This document shows, piece after piece, positions 8,714 to 18,765 of a stretch of 64,000 nucleotides of DNA; the stretch's first letter is position 1, and the number at the start of each line of letters is the position of its first letter. Below the pieces are notes generated by a model that made no database searches, had not been told where the DNA came from, and saw only the letters and a list, made by a program, of their open reading frames with translations. Both the position numbers and the translations under genes were made by a program. This stretch comes from Herbiconiux moechotypicola. GTDB taxonomy: Bacteria; Actinomycetota; Actinomycetes; Actinomycetales; Microbacteriaceae. Location of the stretch: the NCBI RefSeq assembly GCF_024979255.1, contig NZ_JANLCN010000002.1, forward strand, positions 372,001-436,000, written 5' to 3'.

Positions 8714-9990
8714 GCGACCTCCGCCCCCAGCTCGTCGGCGCCGCAGCGCTCGACGAGCATCCGGGCGACGGCGAGCAGCGTGCGCTCGGAGCCCGAAGCG
8801 CCCGCGAGCTGCACGCCGAGCGGGAGCCCGTCGTGAGCGGCGCCGGAAGATCGGCGGCGGCGGATCGGGACAGAGACGGCAGGGAGGCCGAGCAGCGAGA
8901 ACGGCGCGGTGAACACGCCGAGAGAGGGCTCCCGGCCCCGCACGCCCTGATCTCCGAGGCGCACCTCCCGCTCGCCGATCAGGGGAGCGACCACAGGCGT
9001 GGTGGGCAGGACCAGCACGTCGACCGACTCGAACAGCGCCGCGTAGCTCTCCCGCAGCACCGCGCGGTACCGCTCCGCGGTCACCAGTGCGCCCGCGGGG
9101 AGCAGCGCTCCCGCGGTGAGGCCGATGCGGGCGCTCGCGCCGAATCGAGCGCGGTCGCGGCGCAGGCGGTCGTGGTGCACCTCGGCGCCCTCGGCCGCGG
9201 TGATGAGCAGCGAGGCGTCGAGCGTGCGGTCGAGCGGCGGCAGCTCGACCGTGGCGCTGCCGAGCAGGCCGAGCGCGCCGAGGGCGGCGTCGACCGCGGC
9301 CAGGGCCTCGGCTCCGGCCCAGCCCTGGGGGCCCGCCGCCGCCACGCGGGGGGAGTGGGTGGCGGCGGCGGTGTCTGGGGCGACCGCGTCGAGCACGGCC
9401 TCGGCCCGCTCGACGGTGTCGGTGAACCACGAGACGTGGTCGAGGCCGGGCGCGAACGGTGCCATGCCCTCGGTGGAGACCACGCCGTAGCCGGGCTTCA
9501 GGCCCACCACCCCGCAGAGCGAGGCGGGCACGCGGCCCGAGCCGTTGGTGTCGCTGCCGAGTGCGACGGGAACATCGCCGAGCGCCACGGCCGCGGCCGA
9601 TCCTCCCGAGGAGCCGCCGGCGATGCGCGCGGGGTCGTGCGGGTTGCGGCAGGTGCCGAAGTGGTCGTTGATCGTGGTGAAGCCGTGGGCGAACTCGTCC
9701 ATCGCGGTCACCCCCACCGCCACCGCGCCGGCCGCCTCGAGGGCCCGCACCACGGCGGCCGAGCGTGCGGCGGGGGCGTCGTCGGCCGTGAGCGCCGAGC
9801 CGCTGCGGGTGACTCGGCCGGCGAGGTCGAAAAGGTCTTTCACCGCGAAGGGCACGCCCGAGAGCGGGCCCGGCCGCGCATCCCGTGCCGCCGCCGCGAC
9901 GTCGAGCACGTCGTAGACATGACCGTAGCCCTCACGGTGGGCGGCGAGGCGTTCGGCGGCGTCCGTCACCGAGGCGGTCGCGACGCTCAC
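8710..9990 (-). CDS. AtzE/HpxY-like amidase
   Basis: Amidase-signature hydrolase of 426 aa. The catalytic triad is visible: Lys51 (PFAVKDLFD), cis-Ser near 128 (IAGGSSGGSAAA) and Ser151 (GSDTNGSGRVPAS). The GTG start overlaps the stop of the 43-aa AtzG-like gene (GTGA), and the AtzH-like gene follows by ATGA. This G-E-H order is the signature of 1-carboxybiuret and oxalurate amidohydrolase modules, in which the small AtzG-type subunit stabilises the amidase as GatC does GatA. A ureide or carboxy-urea substrate is therefore the best guess; the exact substrate is unknown. Confidence 0.85.
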   Translation of the reverse strand: MSVATASVTDAAERLAAHREGYGHVYDVLDVAAAARDARPGPLSGVPFAVKDLFDLAGRVTRSGSALTADDAPAARSAAVVRALEAAGAVAVGVTAMDEFAHGFTTINDHFGTCRNPHDPARIAGGSSGGSAAAVALGDVPVALGSDTNGSGRVPASLCGVVGLKPGYGVVSTEGMAPFAPGLDHVSWFTDTVERAEAVLDAVAPDTAAATHSPRVAAAGPQGWAGAEALAAVDAALGALGLLGSATVELPPLDRTLDASLLITAAEGAEVHHDRLRRDRARFGASARIGLTAGALLPAGALVTAERYRAVLRESYAALFESVDVLVLPTTPVVAPLIGEREVRLGDQGVRGREPSLGVFTAPFSLLGLPAVSVPIRRRRSSGAAHDGLPLGVQLAGASGSERTLLAVARMLVERCGADELGAEVA

Positions 9991-10118
9991 GCGCCCGCCT
10001 CGATCAGCTCGCGCAGCAGCTGCCAGCGGTGCACGTGCTCGTCGACGGCGGCCTGCACGAGCGGCTGCTCGTCGGCCGGCACCACGATCCCTGAGGGCAC
10101 CGCGATCTCCTCCGGCAC
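9987..10118 (-). CDS. AtzG/HpxX-like small amidase subunit
   Basis: A 43-aa ORF with GTG start, placed 3 bases after the permease stop and ending in a GTGA overlap with the amidase. A GAGG site lies 8 bases upstream. Its C-terminal part, IVVPADEQPLVQAAVDEHVH then RWQLLRELIEAGA, has the layout of AtzG-like (DUF4089) peptides: a Pro-containing opening, a single helix and a short tail. It is shorter than the usual 60-70 aa, so either the start is earlier (a CTG in the same frame) or the subunit is reduced. The genetic position, directly before an AtzE-like amidase, supports a GatC-like role. Confidence 0.6.
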   Translation of the reverse strand: MPEEIAVPSGIVVPADEQPLVQAAVDEHVHRWQLLRELIEAGA

Positions 10119-10120
10119 GG

Positions 10121-11149
10121 TCAGCGCCTCGAGCGCGCCTTGCGGCGACGCTGGTCGTAGTAGACGGCGGCGATGAGCACGGCGCCCACGGCCACGTTCT
10201 GCCAGAACGGCTCGATGCCGATGATGGTGAAGCCGTTCTTCAGCACGGTCGGGATGAACACGCCCACCACGGTGCCGAAGATCGAGGCCACGCCACCGAA
10301 CAGGCTCGTGCCGCCGAGCACCACCGCGGCGATGGTGTCGAGGTTCTCGGCCGAGTGGCCGTTGATGGTGGTGGCGCCGAAGCGGGCCACCGAGAGCCAG
10401 CCGGCCAGTCCCGCGAGGAGGCCGGAGAGGGCGTAGACCTTGATGAGGTGCAGACGCACCGGGAGACCGTTGCGGCGGCTGGCCTCCTCGTCGGAGCCGA
10501 TGGCGAGGGTGTAGCGGCCGAAGCGCGTGGTGTTGAGCACCAGCGCCGAGAGCACCGCGATCAGGGCGGCGATGATGACGAGGTAGGGGATGACGCCGAA
10601 CAGGCGCCCCGACCCGACGGTCTGCGTGAGCGAGGTGGGCAGGCCGCGCAGGTCGTTGCCGCCCGTGATGATCTGGGCGAAGCCCATGGCCATGCCCATC
10701 GAGCCGAGGGTGACGATGAGCGGCGGCACCTTGGCCACGGCGATCAGCACGCCGTTGAACACGCCCCACAGCGCACCGGCGATCAGCCCGGCGATGAGGC
10801 CGCCGACCACCGCGACCACGCTCTCGGGGTCGCCCAGCAGCTCGCCCAGCGTGAGTGTCGACTGCGTGGCGATCACGCTCGCGAACACGAGCACCGAACC
10901 CACCGAGAGGTCGATGCCGCTCGTGGCGATGACGAAGGTCTGCCCCACCGCGAGGATGAGCAGGATGGAGGCGTTGATCGCGATGTTCGTCCAGTTGAAC
11001 TGGGTGGCGAAGGCCTCGGGCCGCATCACCGTGAAGATGAGGGCGATGAGGATGAAGGCGAGCAGGATCCAGATGCTGCTCTGCTTGCCCGCGAGCTTCA
11101 GCAGGCGGATGAGGCGGTTGCCGTCCTGCGGCGTGTCCAGGGTGGTCAT
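10121..11149 (-). CDS. Sugar-type ABC importer permease (RbsC-like)
   Basis: Integral membrane permease of the branched-chain/ribose type (BPD_transp_2), 342 aa, about nine to ten hydrophobic segments. The family core is visible in VGQTFVIATSGIDLSVGSVL and near the C-terminus in SAENLDTIAAVVLGGTSLFG. It pairs with the ATPase gene by ATGA overlap. CUT2-type systems import pentoses, autoinducers or nucleoside-like compounds; here the following amide-hydrolysis genes suggest a carbamoylated or ureide-containing substrate (inference). No periplasmic-type binding protein gene is present; it may lie beyond ureD. Confidence 0.9.
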   Translation of the reverse strand: MTTLDTPQDGNRLIRLLKLAGKQSSIWILLAFILIALIFTVMRPEAFATQFNWTNIAINASILLILAVGQTFVIATSGIDLSVGSVLVFASVIATQSTLTLGELLGDPESVVAVVGGLIAGLIAGALWGVFNGVLIAVAKVPPLIVTLGSMGMAMGFAQIITGGNDLRGLPTSLTQTVGSGRLFGVIPYLVIIAALIAVLSALVLNTTRFGRYTLAIGSDEEASRRNGLPVRLHLIKVYALSGLLAGLAGWLSVARFGATTINGHSAENLDTIAAVVLGGTSLFGGVASIFGTVVGVFIPTVLKNGFTIIGIEPFWQNVAVGAVLIAAVYYDQRRRKARSRR

Positions 11150-11931
11150 TTCGTTCCCTCGAAGGTCGCGGCGCCGGTCATGGCGGAGATGAGGTCGTCG
11201 CTCTTGACGTGCCCGGCGGTGAACTGCGCCACCCGCTTGCCGAGCCTGAGCACCTCGATGCGATCGCTCACGGCGAGCACGTCGGGCATGTTGTGGCTGA
11301 TGAGCACCACGGCGATGCCCGACTCGCTCACCCGGCGGATGAGGTCGAGCACCCGGCGGGTCTGCTCCACGCCGAGGGCGGCGGTGGGCTCGTCGAGCAT
11401 GATGAGCTTCGTGGCCCAGACGGCGGCGCGGGCCACGGCCACGCTCTGCCGCTGACCGCCCGAGAGGTTGGCCACGGCGGTGCGCGGGTCGCGCAGGTTC
11501 ACGCCCAGCCGGGTGAAGTTCTGCATGGCCTCGGCGAGCATCCGCTTGTTGTCGAGGGCGCCGAACCAGCCGAGGGGCGCGGGCTTCATGAGCTCGCGGC
11601 CGAGGTAGAGGTTGGCCGAGGCGGAGAGCTCGGGGGCGAGTGCGAGGTCTTGGTAGACCGTCTCGATGCCGAGGTTCTGCACGTCGACCGGGCTCTTGGG
11701 GTGGATCTCCTCACCGTCCAGCAGCAGCTCGCCGCCGTCACGCTGCACGGCACCCGAGAGGATCTTGACGAGGGTGGACTTGCCGGCGCCGTTGTCGCCG
11801 ATGAGCGACACCACCTCGCCGGGATAGACCGTGAAGTCGGCTCCACCGAGCGCCTCCACGTGACCGTAGCGCTTCACGACGCCACGGGCCTCCAGCAGCG
11901 GCTTCGCTGTGCCGGGTGCAGTCTCGGCCAT
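11146..11931 (-). CDS. Sugar-type ABC importer ATPase, single-domain
   Basis: ATP-binding subunit of the importer, 261 aa. Walker A GDNGAGKS at residues 45-52, signature LSGGQRQSVAVARA and Walker B LIMLDEPTAALG are intact. It carries one nucleotide-binding domain, like FrcA, whereas RbsA has two in tandem. It is the first gene of the minus-strand run; its ATG is 40 bases from the nearer LacI-type palindrome, so the whole downstream run is likely under that repressor. Confidence 0.9.
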   Translation of the reverse strand: MAETAPGTAKPLLEARGVVKRYGHVEALGGADFTVYPGEVVSLIGDNGAGKSTLVKILSGAVQRDGGELLLDGEEIHPKSPVDVQNLGIETVYQDLALAPELSASANLYLGRELMKPAPLGWFGALDNKRMLAEAMQNFTRLGVNLRDPRTAVANLSGGQRQSVAVARAAVWATKLIMLDEPTAALGVEQTRRVLDLIRRVSESGIAVVLISHNMPDVLAVSDRIEVLRLGKRVAQFTAGHVKSDDLISAMTGAATFEGTK

Positions 11932-11970
11932 CTCCGCCTTCCTTTCCGTCGAGCTCGTCGATTCCAGAAA

Positions 11971-11984
11971 TGTAATCGATTGCA
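11971..11984. promoter_or_regulatory. LacI-family operator 1
   Basis: The 14-mer TGTAATCGATTGCA fits the symmetric pattern TGNAATCGATTNCA, with a central CG typical of LacI-family sites. It lies 40 bases upstream of the ABC ATPase start, inside the divergent region shared with the regulator gene. Confidence 0.75.
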
Positions 11985-12035
11985 GATACGATACGGGGGA
12001 AATGTTTCCACCAGATTTCCGGATGCTCCGAGCCA

Positions 12036-12049
12036 GGCAATCGATTTCA
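12036..12049. promoter_or_regulatory. LacI-family operator 2
   Basis: GGCAATCGATTTCA matches operator 1's pattern TGNAATCGATTNCA at all but the first base. The two sites are 65 bases centre to centre, close to six helical turns, an arrangement that would allow looping between the divergent promoters. Confidence 0.7.
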
Positions 12050-12062
12050 GAACCGGGGTGCG

Positions 12063-12074
12063 ATCGTGCACGAT
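12063..12074. promoter_or_regulatory. Perfect 12-bp palindrome upstream of the lacI-type gene
   Basis: ATCGTGCACGAT is a perfect palindrome that ends 21 bases before the regulator ATG. It differs from the two TGNAATCGATTNCA sites, so it could be the site of another regulator, or chance. Confidence 0.35.
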
Positions 12075-12095
12075 AGTCCCGGACAGGGGAGGATC

Positions 12096-13109
12096 ATGGC
12101 GAGATCGACGATCGGCGACGTCGCCCGGCTGGCGGGCGTCTCGACCGCGACGGTGTCGCGCGTGCTGACCGGCAGCGTGCCCGTGAGCGCGCAGCTGCGC
12201 GAGAAGGTCAACGCCGCGGCGACCGCCCTCGACTACACCGTCAACACGACGGCACGCGCGCTGCGGCGCGATCGCACGCTGTCGGTGGGCATGGTCGTGC
12301 CCGACCTGTCGAACCCGTTCTTCACCCTGCTCGTCGACGGCGTCGAGCGCCGGCTTCAGGGCCTCGGGCTCACGCTGCACCTGTGCAGCTCCGGCGGCGA
12401 TCCCGCCACCGAGGCCGCGCGCATCCGTTCGCTGCAGCAGAGCCAGGTGGAGGTGCTGGTCGTGGCGGCCGCGCACGTCGAGCAGAGCGGGCCGGTGCTC
12501 CGCGAGGCCATGCGCCGCACCCCCGTCGTGCAGCTCGACCAATTCGCCGACGGCGTCGACGGCGACTGGATCGGCGTCGACGAGCGGCTCGGCATGCGGC
12601 TCGTGCTCGAGCACCTCGCGGAGCAGGGTGCGCGCACGGCCGCCTACATCGGAGGCCAGCCGCACGACTCCTCGGCGCGGGTGCGGTTCGAGGCGGCGCG
12701 GTCGGAGGCCGCCGCCTTCGGCATCAGACTCGAGGCCGACGAGCGGCTCCTCGGCGCGTTCAGTTCGGGCTGGGGCGACCGCGCGGCCCGGCTGCTCGTC
12801 GAGGCGGGGCTGCCCGACGCCGTGGTCTGCGGCGCCGACGTGGTGGCGCTCGGCGTGCTGCAGGGCTTCGACGCCCTCGGGGTGCGGGTGCCCGACGACG
12901 TGCTGGTCACCGGCTTCGACGACATCCCGCTCAGCGCGCATCCGCGACTGTCCATCACCACGGTTCGGCAGCCGCTCGATCGGCTCGCCGAGCTCGCGGT
13001 CGAGGCCGTCGAGGAGATCGTCGACGGTGCCCCTGAGCGGCATCCGCACCGCATCGCCGTGGCGCCCGAGCTCGTCGTCCGCTCCAGTTCCATGAGGAGT
13101 CCGTCATGA
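12096..13109 (+). CDS. LacI-family transcriptional regulator
   Basis: A 337-aa repressor-type regulator. The N-terminal helix-turn-helix is TIGDVARLAGVSTATVSRVL, followed by the hinge and a periplasmic-binding-protein-like effector domain (VVPDLSNPFFTLLVDGVERR; GFDDIPLSAHP near the C-terminus). The ATG at 12096 has GGAGG five to nine bases upstream; the GTG 30 bases earlier in frame would add a non-conserved extension. It is divergent from the ABC/amidase/urease run and two likely operators lie between. Its stop overlaps the nickel transporter start (ATGA), so both would be co-regulated. The effector is probably the imported compound or a product of it. Confidence 0.92.
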   Translation: MARSTIGDVARLAGVSTATVSRVLTGSVPVSAQLREKVNAAATALDYTVNTTARALRRDRTLSVGMVVPDLSNPFFTLLVDGVERRLQGLGLTLHLCSSGGDPATEAARIRSLQQSQVEVLVVAAAHVEQSGPVLREAMRRTPVVQLDQFADGVDGDWIGVDERLGMRLVLEHLAEQGARTAAYIGGQPHDSSARVRFEAARSEAAAFGIRLEADERLLGAFSSGWGDRAARLLVEAGLPDAVVCGADVVALGVLQGFDALGVRVPDDVLVTGFDDIPLSAHPRLSITTVRQPLDRLAELAVEAVEEIVDGAPERHPHRIAVAPELVVRSSSMRSPS

Positions 13110-14155
13110 CCGTCGCCCTGTCCGCGCTCGTCCGCACCGAGGGCCGCGCCGCACTGCCTCAGCGCGTGCGCGTCGTCGCGACCCTCGCGGTGGTGGTGCT
13201 GCTGCACCTCGGGGGATTCGCCTTCCTGCTGCTCGCGGGGCCCGCGCTCGCGCCGCTCTTCGCGGTGGCCGTGATCGCCTACGGACGCGGCCTCATCCAC
13301 GCCCTCGACTTCGACCACGTCTCGATGATCGACAACTCCATCCGCAAGTTCGTCGCCGAGGGTCGGCGGCCGGTGTCGGTGGGGCTGGCCTTCTCGGCCG
13401 GGCACTCCACCGTGGTGCTCATCACGAGCGCGCTCGTCATCGCCGGGTTCGCCGCGGTGACGGCGGCACTGGAGCCCGACTCGCCGGTGGCCGCGGTGCT
13501 CGGCGTCATCGGCCTCAGTGTCTCGGGCGCCTATCTGCTGCTGTGCGCGCTGGCCAACCTGCCTCGGCTGGTGGAGGGCGTGCGCGCCTACCGCCGCTTT
13601 CCCGAACTCACCGAGGCTGAGCGTGAGAGCGCACTCCGGCCGGGCGGCGGACTGATGTCGCGGGCGATGGGCGCCCCGCTGCGCTGGGTGCGGCACCCGC
13701 GGCACGTCTACCTCCTCGGCTTCGCGTTCTCGCTCGGGTTCGACACCAGCTCGCAGATCGGGCTGCTCGTGATCGTGGCCGGAGCGACCGTGTCGGGAGC
13801 CCCGCCGCTCGCGCTGATGGCGCTGCCGCTTCTGTTCACCGCCGCCATCACCCTGGTCGACACCCTCAACGGCATGTTCATGCTGCGCCTCTACGGCACC
13901 ACGGCGGTGCCGGAGCGGCGGATGCTCGGCTGGAACATCGCCATCACCACCATCGGGGTCGTCGCGGCGCTCGTCGTGGCGGGGCTGGCCCTCGCGGAGC
14001 TGTCCGCGACCTTCGGCTGGACCGCGCTGAGCGACGCCACGGCCTGGATCGACACCGAGTGGGCCGGCTTCGGTCTCGTCGCGGTGTTCCTCGCCATCGG
14101 CGTGGTCGTGCTGGTGGGGCTGCGATCCCGCTCCCGGCGGCTCGCGAGGTCTTAG
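13106..14155 (+). CDS. Nickel/cobalt transporter, NiCoT (HoxN/NixA) family
   Basis: Eight-helix secondary transporter for Ni2+ or Co2+, 349 aa. The family signature in helix II appears as IHALDFDHVSMIDN, a variant of the usual HAxDADHIxAIDN, and the second motif as LGFDTSSQIGLL. Translation is coupled to the LacI-type regulator by ATGA, with GAGGAG upstream. Given the adjacent urease genes, its job is most likely nickel supply for UreC (inference). The Ala-to-Phe change inside the metal motif (DFDH for DADH) may affect Ni/Co preference. Confidence 0.88.
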   Translation: MTVALSALVRTEGRAALPQRVRVVATLAVVVLLHLGGFAFLLLAGPALAPLFAVAVIAYGRGLIHALDFDHVSMIDNSIRKFVAEGRRPVSVGLAFSAGHSTVVLITSALVIAGFAAVTAALEPDSPVAAVLGVIGLSVSGAYLLLCALANLPRLVEGVRAYRRFPELTEAERESALRPGGGLMSRAMGAPLRWVRHPRHVYLLGFAFSLGFDTSSQIGLLVIVAGATVSGAPPLALMALPLLFTAAITLVDTLNGMFMLRLYGTTAVPERRMLGWNIAITTIGVVAALVVAGLALAELSATFGWTALSDATAWIDTEWAGFGLVAVFLAIGVVVLVGLRSRSRRLARS

Positions 14156-14210
14156 CGGGTTCATAGTCGCGCCACAGCGCGCCCCGTGCTGGGCCCGGTG
14201 TGATGGGCCC

Positions 14211-15632
14211 ATGACCGAGAACATCCCTCCCGCATCGCCCGAGCAGCGCCCCTACGTGATCGCCCACACCTCCGACGGGCCCGTCGTCTTCATGCCGAGC
14301 ACCCCCGTCGCGGTGGCGGAGCAGCCGCCTCGACGGGAGCGTCGGTCGAGGGCGCGGCGGCGGCGACTCGCGATCATCGCCGGTGCGGCGGCGGCCGCAC
14401 TGGTGATCGGGGCGGGAACCGGCACCGCCGCCTTCGCGCTCGGCGCCCAGCAGGCGGCGGCCGAGGCGGCGGCGGCCACCGACCAGGGCTCCGCGACGAT
14501 CGTCGAGGACTGGGGCTCGGCGGGGCCGCTCGATCTCGGGGCCCAGGGCGGCGCATCCGGCGGCTACGGGTCGTCGACCCTTCCCGGAAGCGGGTCGTAC
14601 GGCGGCTACGGGGGATACGGCTCGGGCGGCTCGGCGTCGGGCTCGACGTCGGGTTCCACCTCGACCGACGCCGTGGCCGCGAGTGCCGAGCAGAGCGCGG
14701 GTGTCGTCACCATCGTCTCCGACCTCACCTACCAGGGGGCGCAGTCGGCCGGCACGGGCATCGTGCTCACCTCCGACGGCCTCATCCTCACCAACAACCA
14801 CGTCATCGAGGGCTCGACCAGCATCGCGGTCACCGACGAGCTCACCGGCGTGGAGTACTCGGCCACAGTCGTCGGCACCGACGCCACCCACGACATCGCC
14901 GTCCTGCAGCTCGACGACGCCGACGGACTCACCACCGCGACCCTGGGTGACAGCGACACGGTCGCCGTGGGTGATGCCGTCACCGCGGTGGGCAACGCCG
15001 AGGGCACGGGTGACCTGGTCGCGGCCTCGGGCACCGTGACGGCGCTCGAGCAGTCCATCACCACCCAGAGCGAGTCGGGCATCGAGGGCGAGTCGCTCGA
15101 GGGCCTCATCCAGGTCGACGCCGACATCGTGTCGGGCGACTCGGGAGGGCCTCTGCTCAACGCGGACGGCGAGGTCGTCGGCATCGACACCGCGGCCTCC
15201 TCGGGCACCGCCGACATCACCGGCTTCGCCATCCCGCTCTCCGACGCGCTCGACATCGTGGCGCAGATCGAGGCCGGGGTCGACACGGAGTTCATCGAGA
15301 TCGGCTACCCGGGCTTCCTCGGCATCTCGGTGGCCCAGGATGTGGCGACCGGCACCCGGGGCGGCGCGGGTTCGGGTACGGGTACCGGAACGAGCTCGGT
15401 GTCGGGCGCGACCGTCGCCGGCGTGATCGAGGGAACCCCCGCCGAGTCGGCCGGGCTCGCTGCAGGCGACGTCATCACCGCGGTGAACGGCACCGCGATC
15501 ACCTCGGGCAGCGCGCTCTCCGATCTCCTCGGCGCCATGGAGCCGGGTGAGACCGTCACCCTCGACTACACGACGGCCTCGGGCACGGCCGCCTCCGTCA
15601 CCGTCACCCTGATGCAGGGACCCGCAGCCTGA
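14211..15632 (+). CDS. Membrane-anchored trypsin-like serine protease with PDZ domain (HtrA/DegP-like)
   Basis: A 473-aa extracytoplasmic protease. Residues about 1-50 are a Pro/Arg-rich cytoplasmic part, followed by one transmembrane segment (LAIIAGAAAAALVIGAGTGT) and a Gly/Ser/Tyr-rich linker. The catalytic triad is present: His in LTNNHVIEG, Asp in THDIAVLQL and Ser in SGDSGGPLLNADG. A C-terminal PDZ domain starts around residue 360 (GVIEGTPAESAGLAAGDVIT). It would act in envelope protein quality control. No HspR-like site is seen in the 55 bases upstream. It is unrelated to the preceding nickel locus except in direction. Confidence 0.92.
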   Translation: MTENIPPASPEQRPYVIAHTSDGPVVFMPSTPVAVAEQPPRRERRSRARRRRLAIIAGAAAAALVIGAGTGTAAFALGAQQAAAEAAAATDQGSATIVEDWGSAGPLDLGAQGGASGGYGSSTLPGSGSYGGYGGYGSGGSASGSTSGSTSTDAVAASAEQSAGVVTIVSDLTYQGAQSAGTGIVLTSDGLILTNNHVIEGSTSIAVTDELTGVEYSATVVGTDATHDIAVLQLDDADGLTTATLGDSDTVAVGDAVTAVGNAEGTGDLVAASGTVTALEQSITTQSESGIEGESLEGLIQVDADIVSGDSGGPLLNADGEVVGIDTAASSGTADITGFAIPLSDALDIVAQIEAGVDTEFIEIGYPGFLGISVAQDVATGTRGGAGSGTGTGTSSVSGATVAGVIEGTPAESAGLAAGDVITAVNGTAITSGSALSDLLGAMEPGETVTLDYTTASGTAASVTVTLMQGPAA

Positions 15633-15640
15633 GCTCTCAC

Positions 15641-16132
15641 TCAGCGATCGGCGTAGGGGAGCAATCGGTCCAGGCCCGCCGTGCCGGCGACGCCGTACAG
15701 CGCGTCGCCGGTGAGGATGAACAGCCGGGCGGAGCCGTCGGCCGGCACGAACGGCGTCTCGTCGCCCGTCCCCGTGCCGAGGAAGCCGGAGCTGTCGAGG
15801 ATCTCGGGCATGGCGGCGGCCTGGGCCGGCGTGAGCGGTGCATAGACATAGGTCGCGGCCGATCCGCCGTCGCCCCATCGGCAGCTCCAGCCGCCGGCGC
15901 TCCTCACAGCGTCGTACACGCGCGCGAGATCGTCGTCGGCGGGCGGCCAGTCCGGGTCGAAGGCCGAACCCGCCTCCTCCATCTCGGTCAGGGCGGTGGT
16001 GGTGACCAGAGCGGAACAGGATTCTTCGTCTGTCCCGTGCTCGGCCCCCGCTCCGCCCGGCGCGGTGCACCCGGAGAGCAGTCCGGCGAACCCGGCGGCG
16101 AGCAGGACGGCGCTGATATGACGATAGCTCAT
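15641..16132 (-). CDS. Small lipoprotein of unknown function
   Basis: A 163-aa predicted lipoprotein: signal peptide MSYRHISAVLLAAGFAGL with lipobox LLSGC, lipidated Cys at position 22. The mature part contains two Cys (EESCSALV and GGWSCRWG) that could form a disulfide, and ends RLLPYADR. I recognise no family. The ATG at 16132 is preferred over the in-frame GTG at 16144 because it gives a standard signal peptide; no strong ribosome site is seen for either. It converges with the protease gene, with only 8 bases between them. Confidence 0.75.
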   Translation of the reverse strand: MSYRHISAVLLAAGFAGLLSGCTAPGGAGAEHGTDEESCSALVTTTALTEMEEAGSAFDPDWPPADDDLARVYDAVRSAGGWSCRWGDGGSAATYVYAPLTPAQAAAMPEILDSSGFLGTGTGDETPFVPADGSARLFILTGDALYGVAGTAGLDRLLPYADR

Positions 16133-16176
16133 GAACAACGACACTAGCAGGCGGGAATGCTGAGGGCTCGCTGAGA

Positions 16177-16197
16177 GTTGAGCCGATCAGACTCAAG
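16177..16197. promoter_or_regulatory. HspR inverted repeat (HAIR) 1, dnaK promoter
   Basis: GTTGAGC-N7-ACTCAAG: the right arm is identical to the HAIR consensus CTTGAGT-N7-ACTCAAG and the left arm has two changes. It lies 118 bases before the dnaK start. Confidence 0.85.
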
Positions 16198-16239
16198 TTT
16201 TGCGGATCAGACTTGACGCCGGAGAAGCCCGGTGGAAAA

Positions 16240-16260
16240 CTTGATCACACAAGGCTCAAG
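16240..16260. promoter_or_regulatory. HspR inverted repeat (HAIR) 2, dnaK promoter
   Basis: CTTGATC-N7-GCTCAAG, a second HAIR-like site 55 bases before dnaK. A TTGACG box at 16213-16218 with AAAACT 17 bases later would make a promoter overlapping this site, which fits repression by HspR; the promoter itself is tentative. Confidence 0.78.
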
Positions 16261-16314
16261 TCTTGACAGGCTTACGAAGACACTCAGCACCACAACAGAA
16301 GGAGAACAGCCACC

Positions 16315-18183
<1,869 letters not shown>

Positions 18184-18186
18184 GCC

Positions 18187-18765
18187 ATGACTGACGACAA
18201 CACCGAGGGTCGTCAGCCTGCCGACGAGTCGGGGGCCTCTGAGGAGACCCCCGACTCGTCCTTCATCCAGGCTGAAGGACCGGATGTGGAGACCTCGCTC
18301 TCCGACGCCGACCTCTCGTTCCTCTCGGGGCAGAGCTCGGCCGAGGAGCTGGCCGCCGAACGGCTGGCCGACCTGCAGCGGGTCACCGCCGAGTACGCCA
18401 ACTACCGCAAACGCACCGAGGCCAACCGCGAGATCGAGCGCGAGCGCGCGGTCGGCGAGGTCGTGAAGGTGCTGCTGCCGGTGCTCGACGACCTCGACCG
18501 TGCGGCCAAGCACGGCGATCTCGAGGAGGGCGGGCCGTTCACGGCCATCGCCGCGAAGCTCCGCGGTGGGGTGGAGCGGGTGGGCCTCAAGCCCTTCGCG
18601 GCCGCCGGCGAGGAGTTCGACCCCCAGATCCACGAGGCGATCTTCCAGCAGCCCAGCGACGAGGTGACGGTGCCCACCGTCGCCGACGTGGTCGAGTCGG
18701 GCTACTACCTGGGGTCGACGCTGCTCCGCGCCGCCAAAGTCGTGGTCGCGGTGCCGAATGGCTAG
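18187..18765 (+). CDS. grpE: Nucleotide exchange factor GrpE
   Basis: GrpE releases ADP from DnaK. The 192-aa product has an acidic disordered N-terminus (about 60 residues), a coiled-coil dimerisation helix with LQRVTAEYANYRKRTEANRE, and the beta domain with FDPQIHEAIFQQPSDEVTVP and GYYLGSTLLRAAKVVV, the conserved GrpE signature. It starts 3 bases after the dnaK stop and overlaps dnaJ by 8 bases, so the three are co-translated. Confidence 0.96.
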   Translation: MTDDNTEGRQPADESGASEETPDSSFIQAEGPDVETSLSDADLSFLSGQSSAEELAAERLADLQRVTAEYANYRKRTEANREIERERAVGEVVKVLLPVLDDLDRAAKHGDLEEGGPFTAIAAKLRGGVERVGLKPFAAAGEEFDPQIHEAIFQQPSDEVTVPTVADVVESGYYLGSTLLRAAKVVVAVPNG

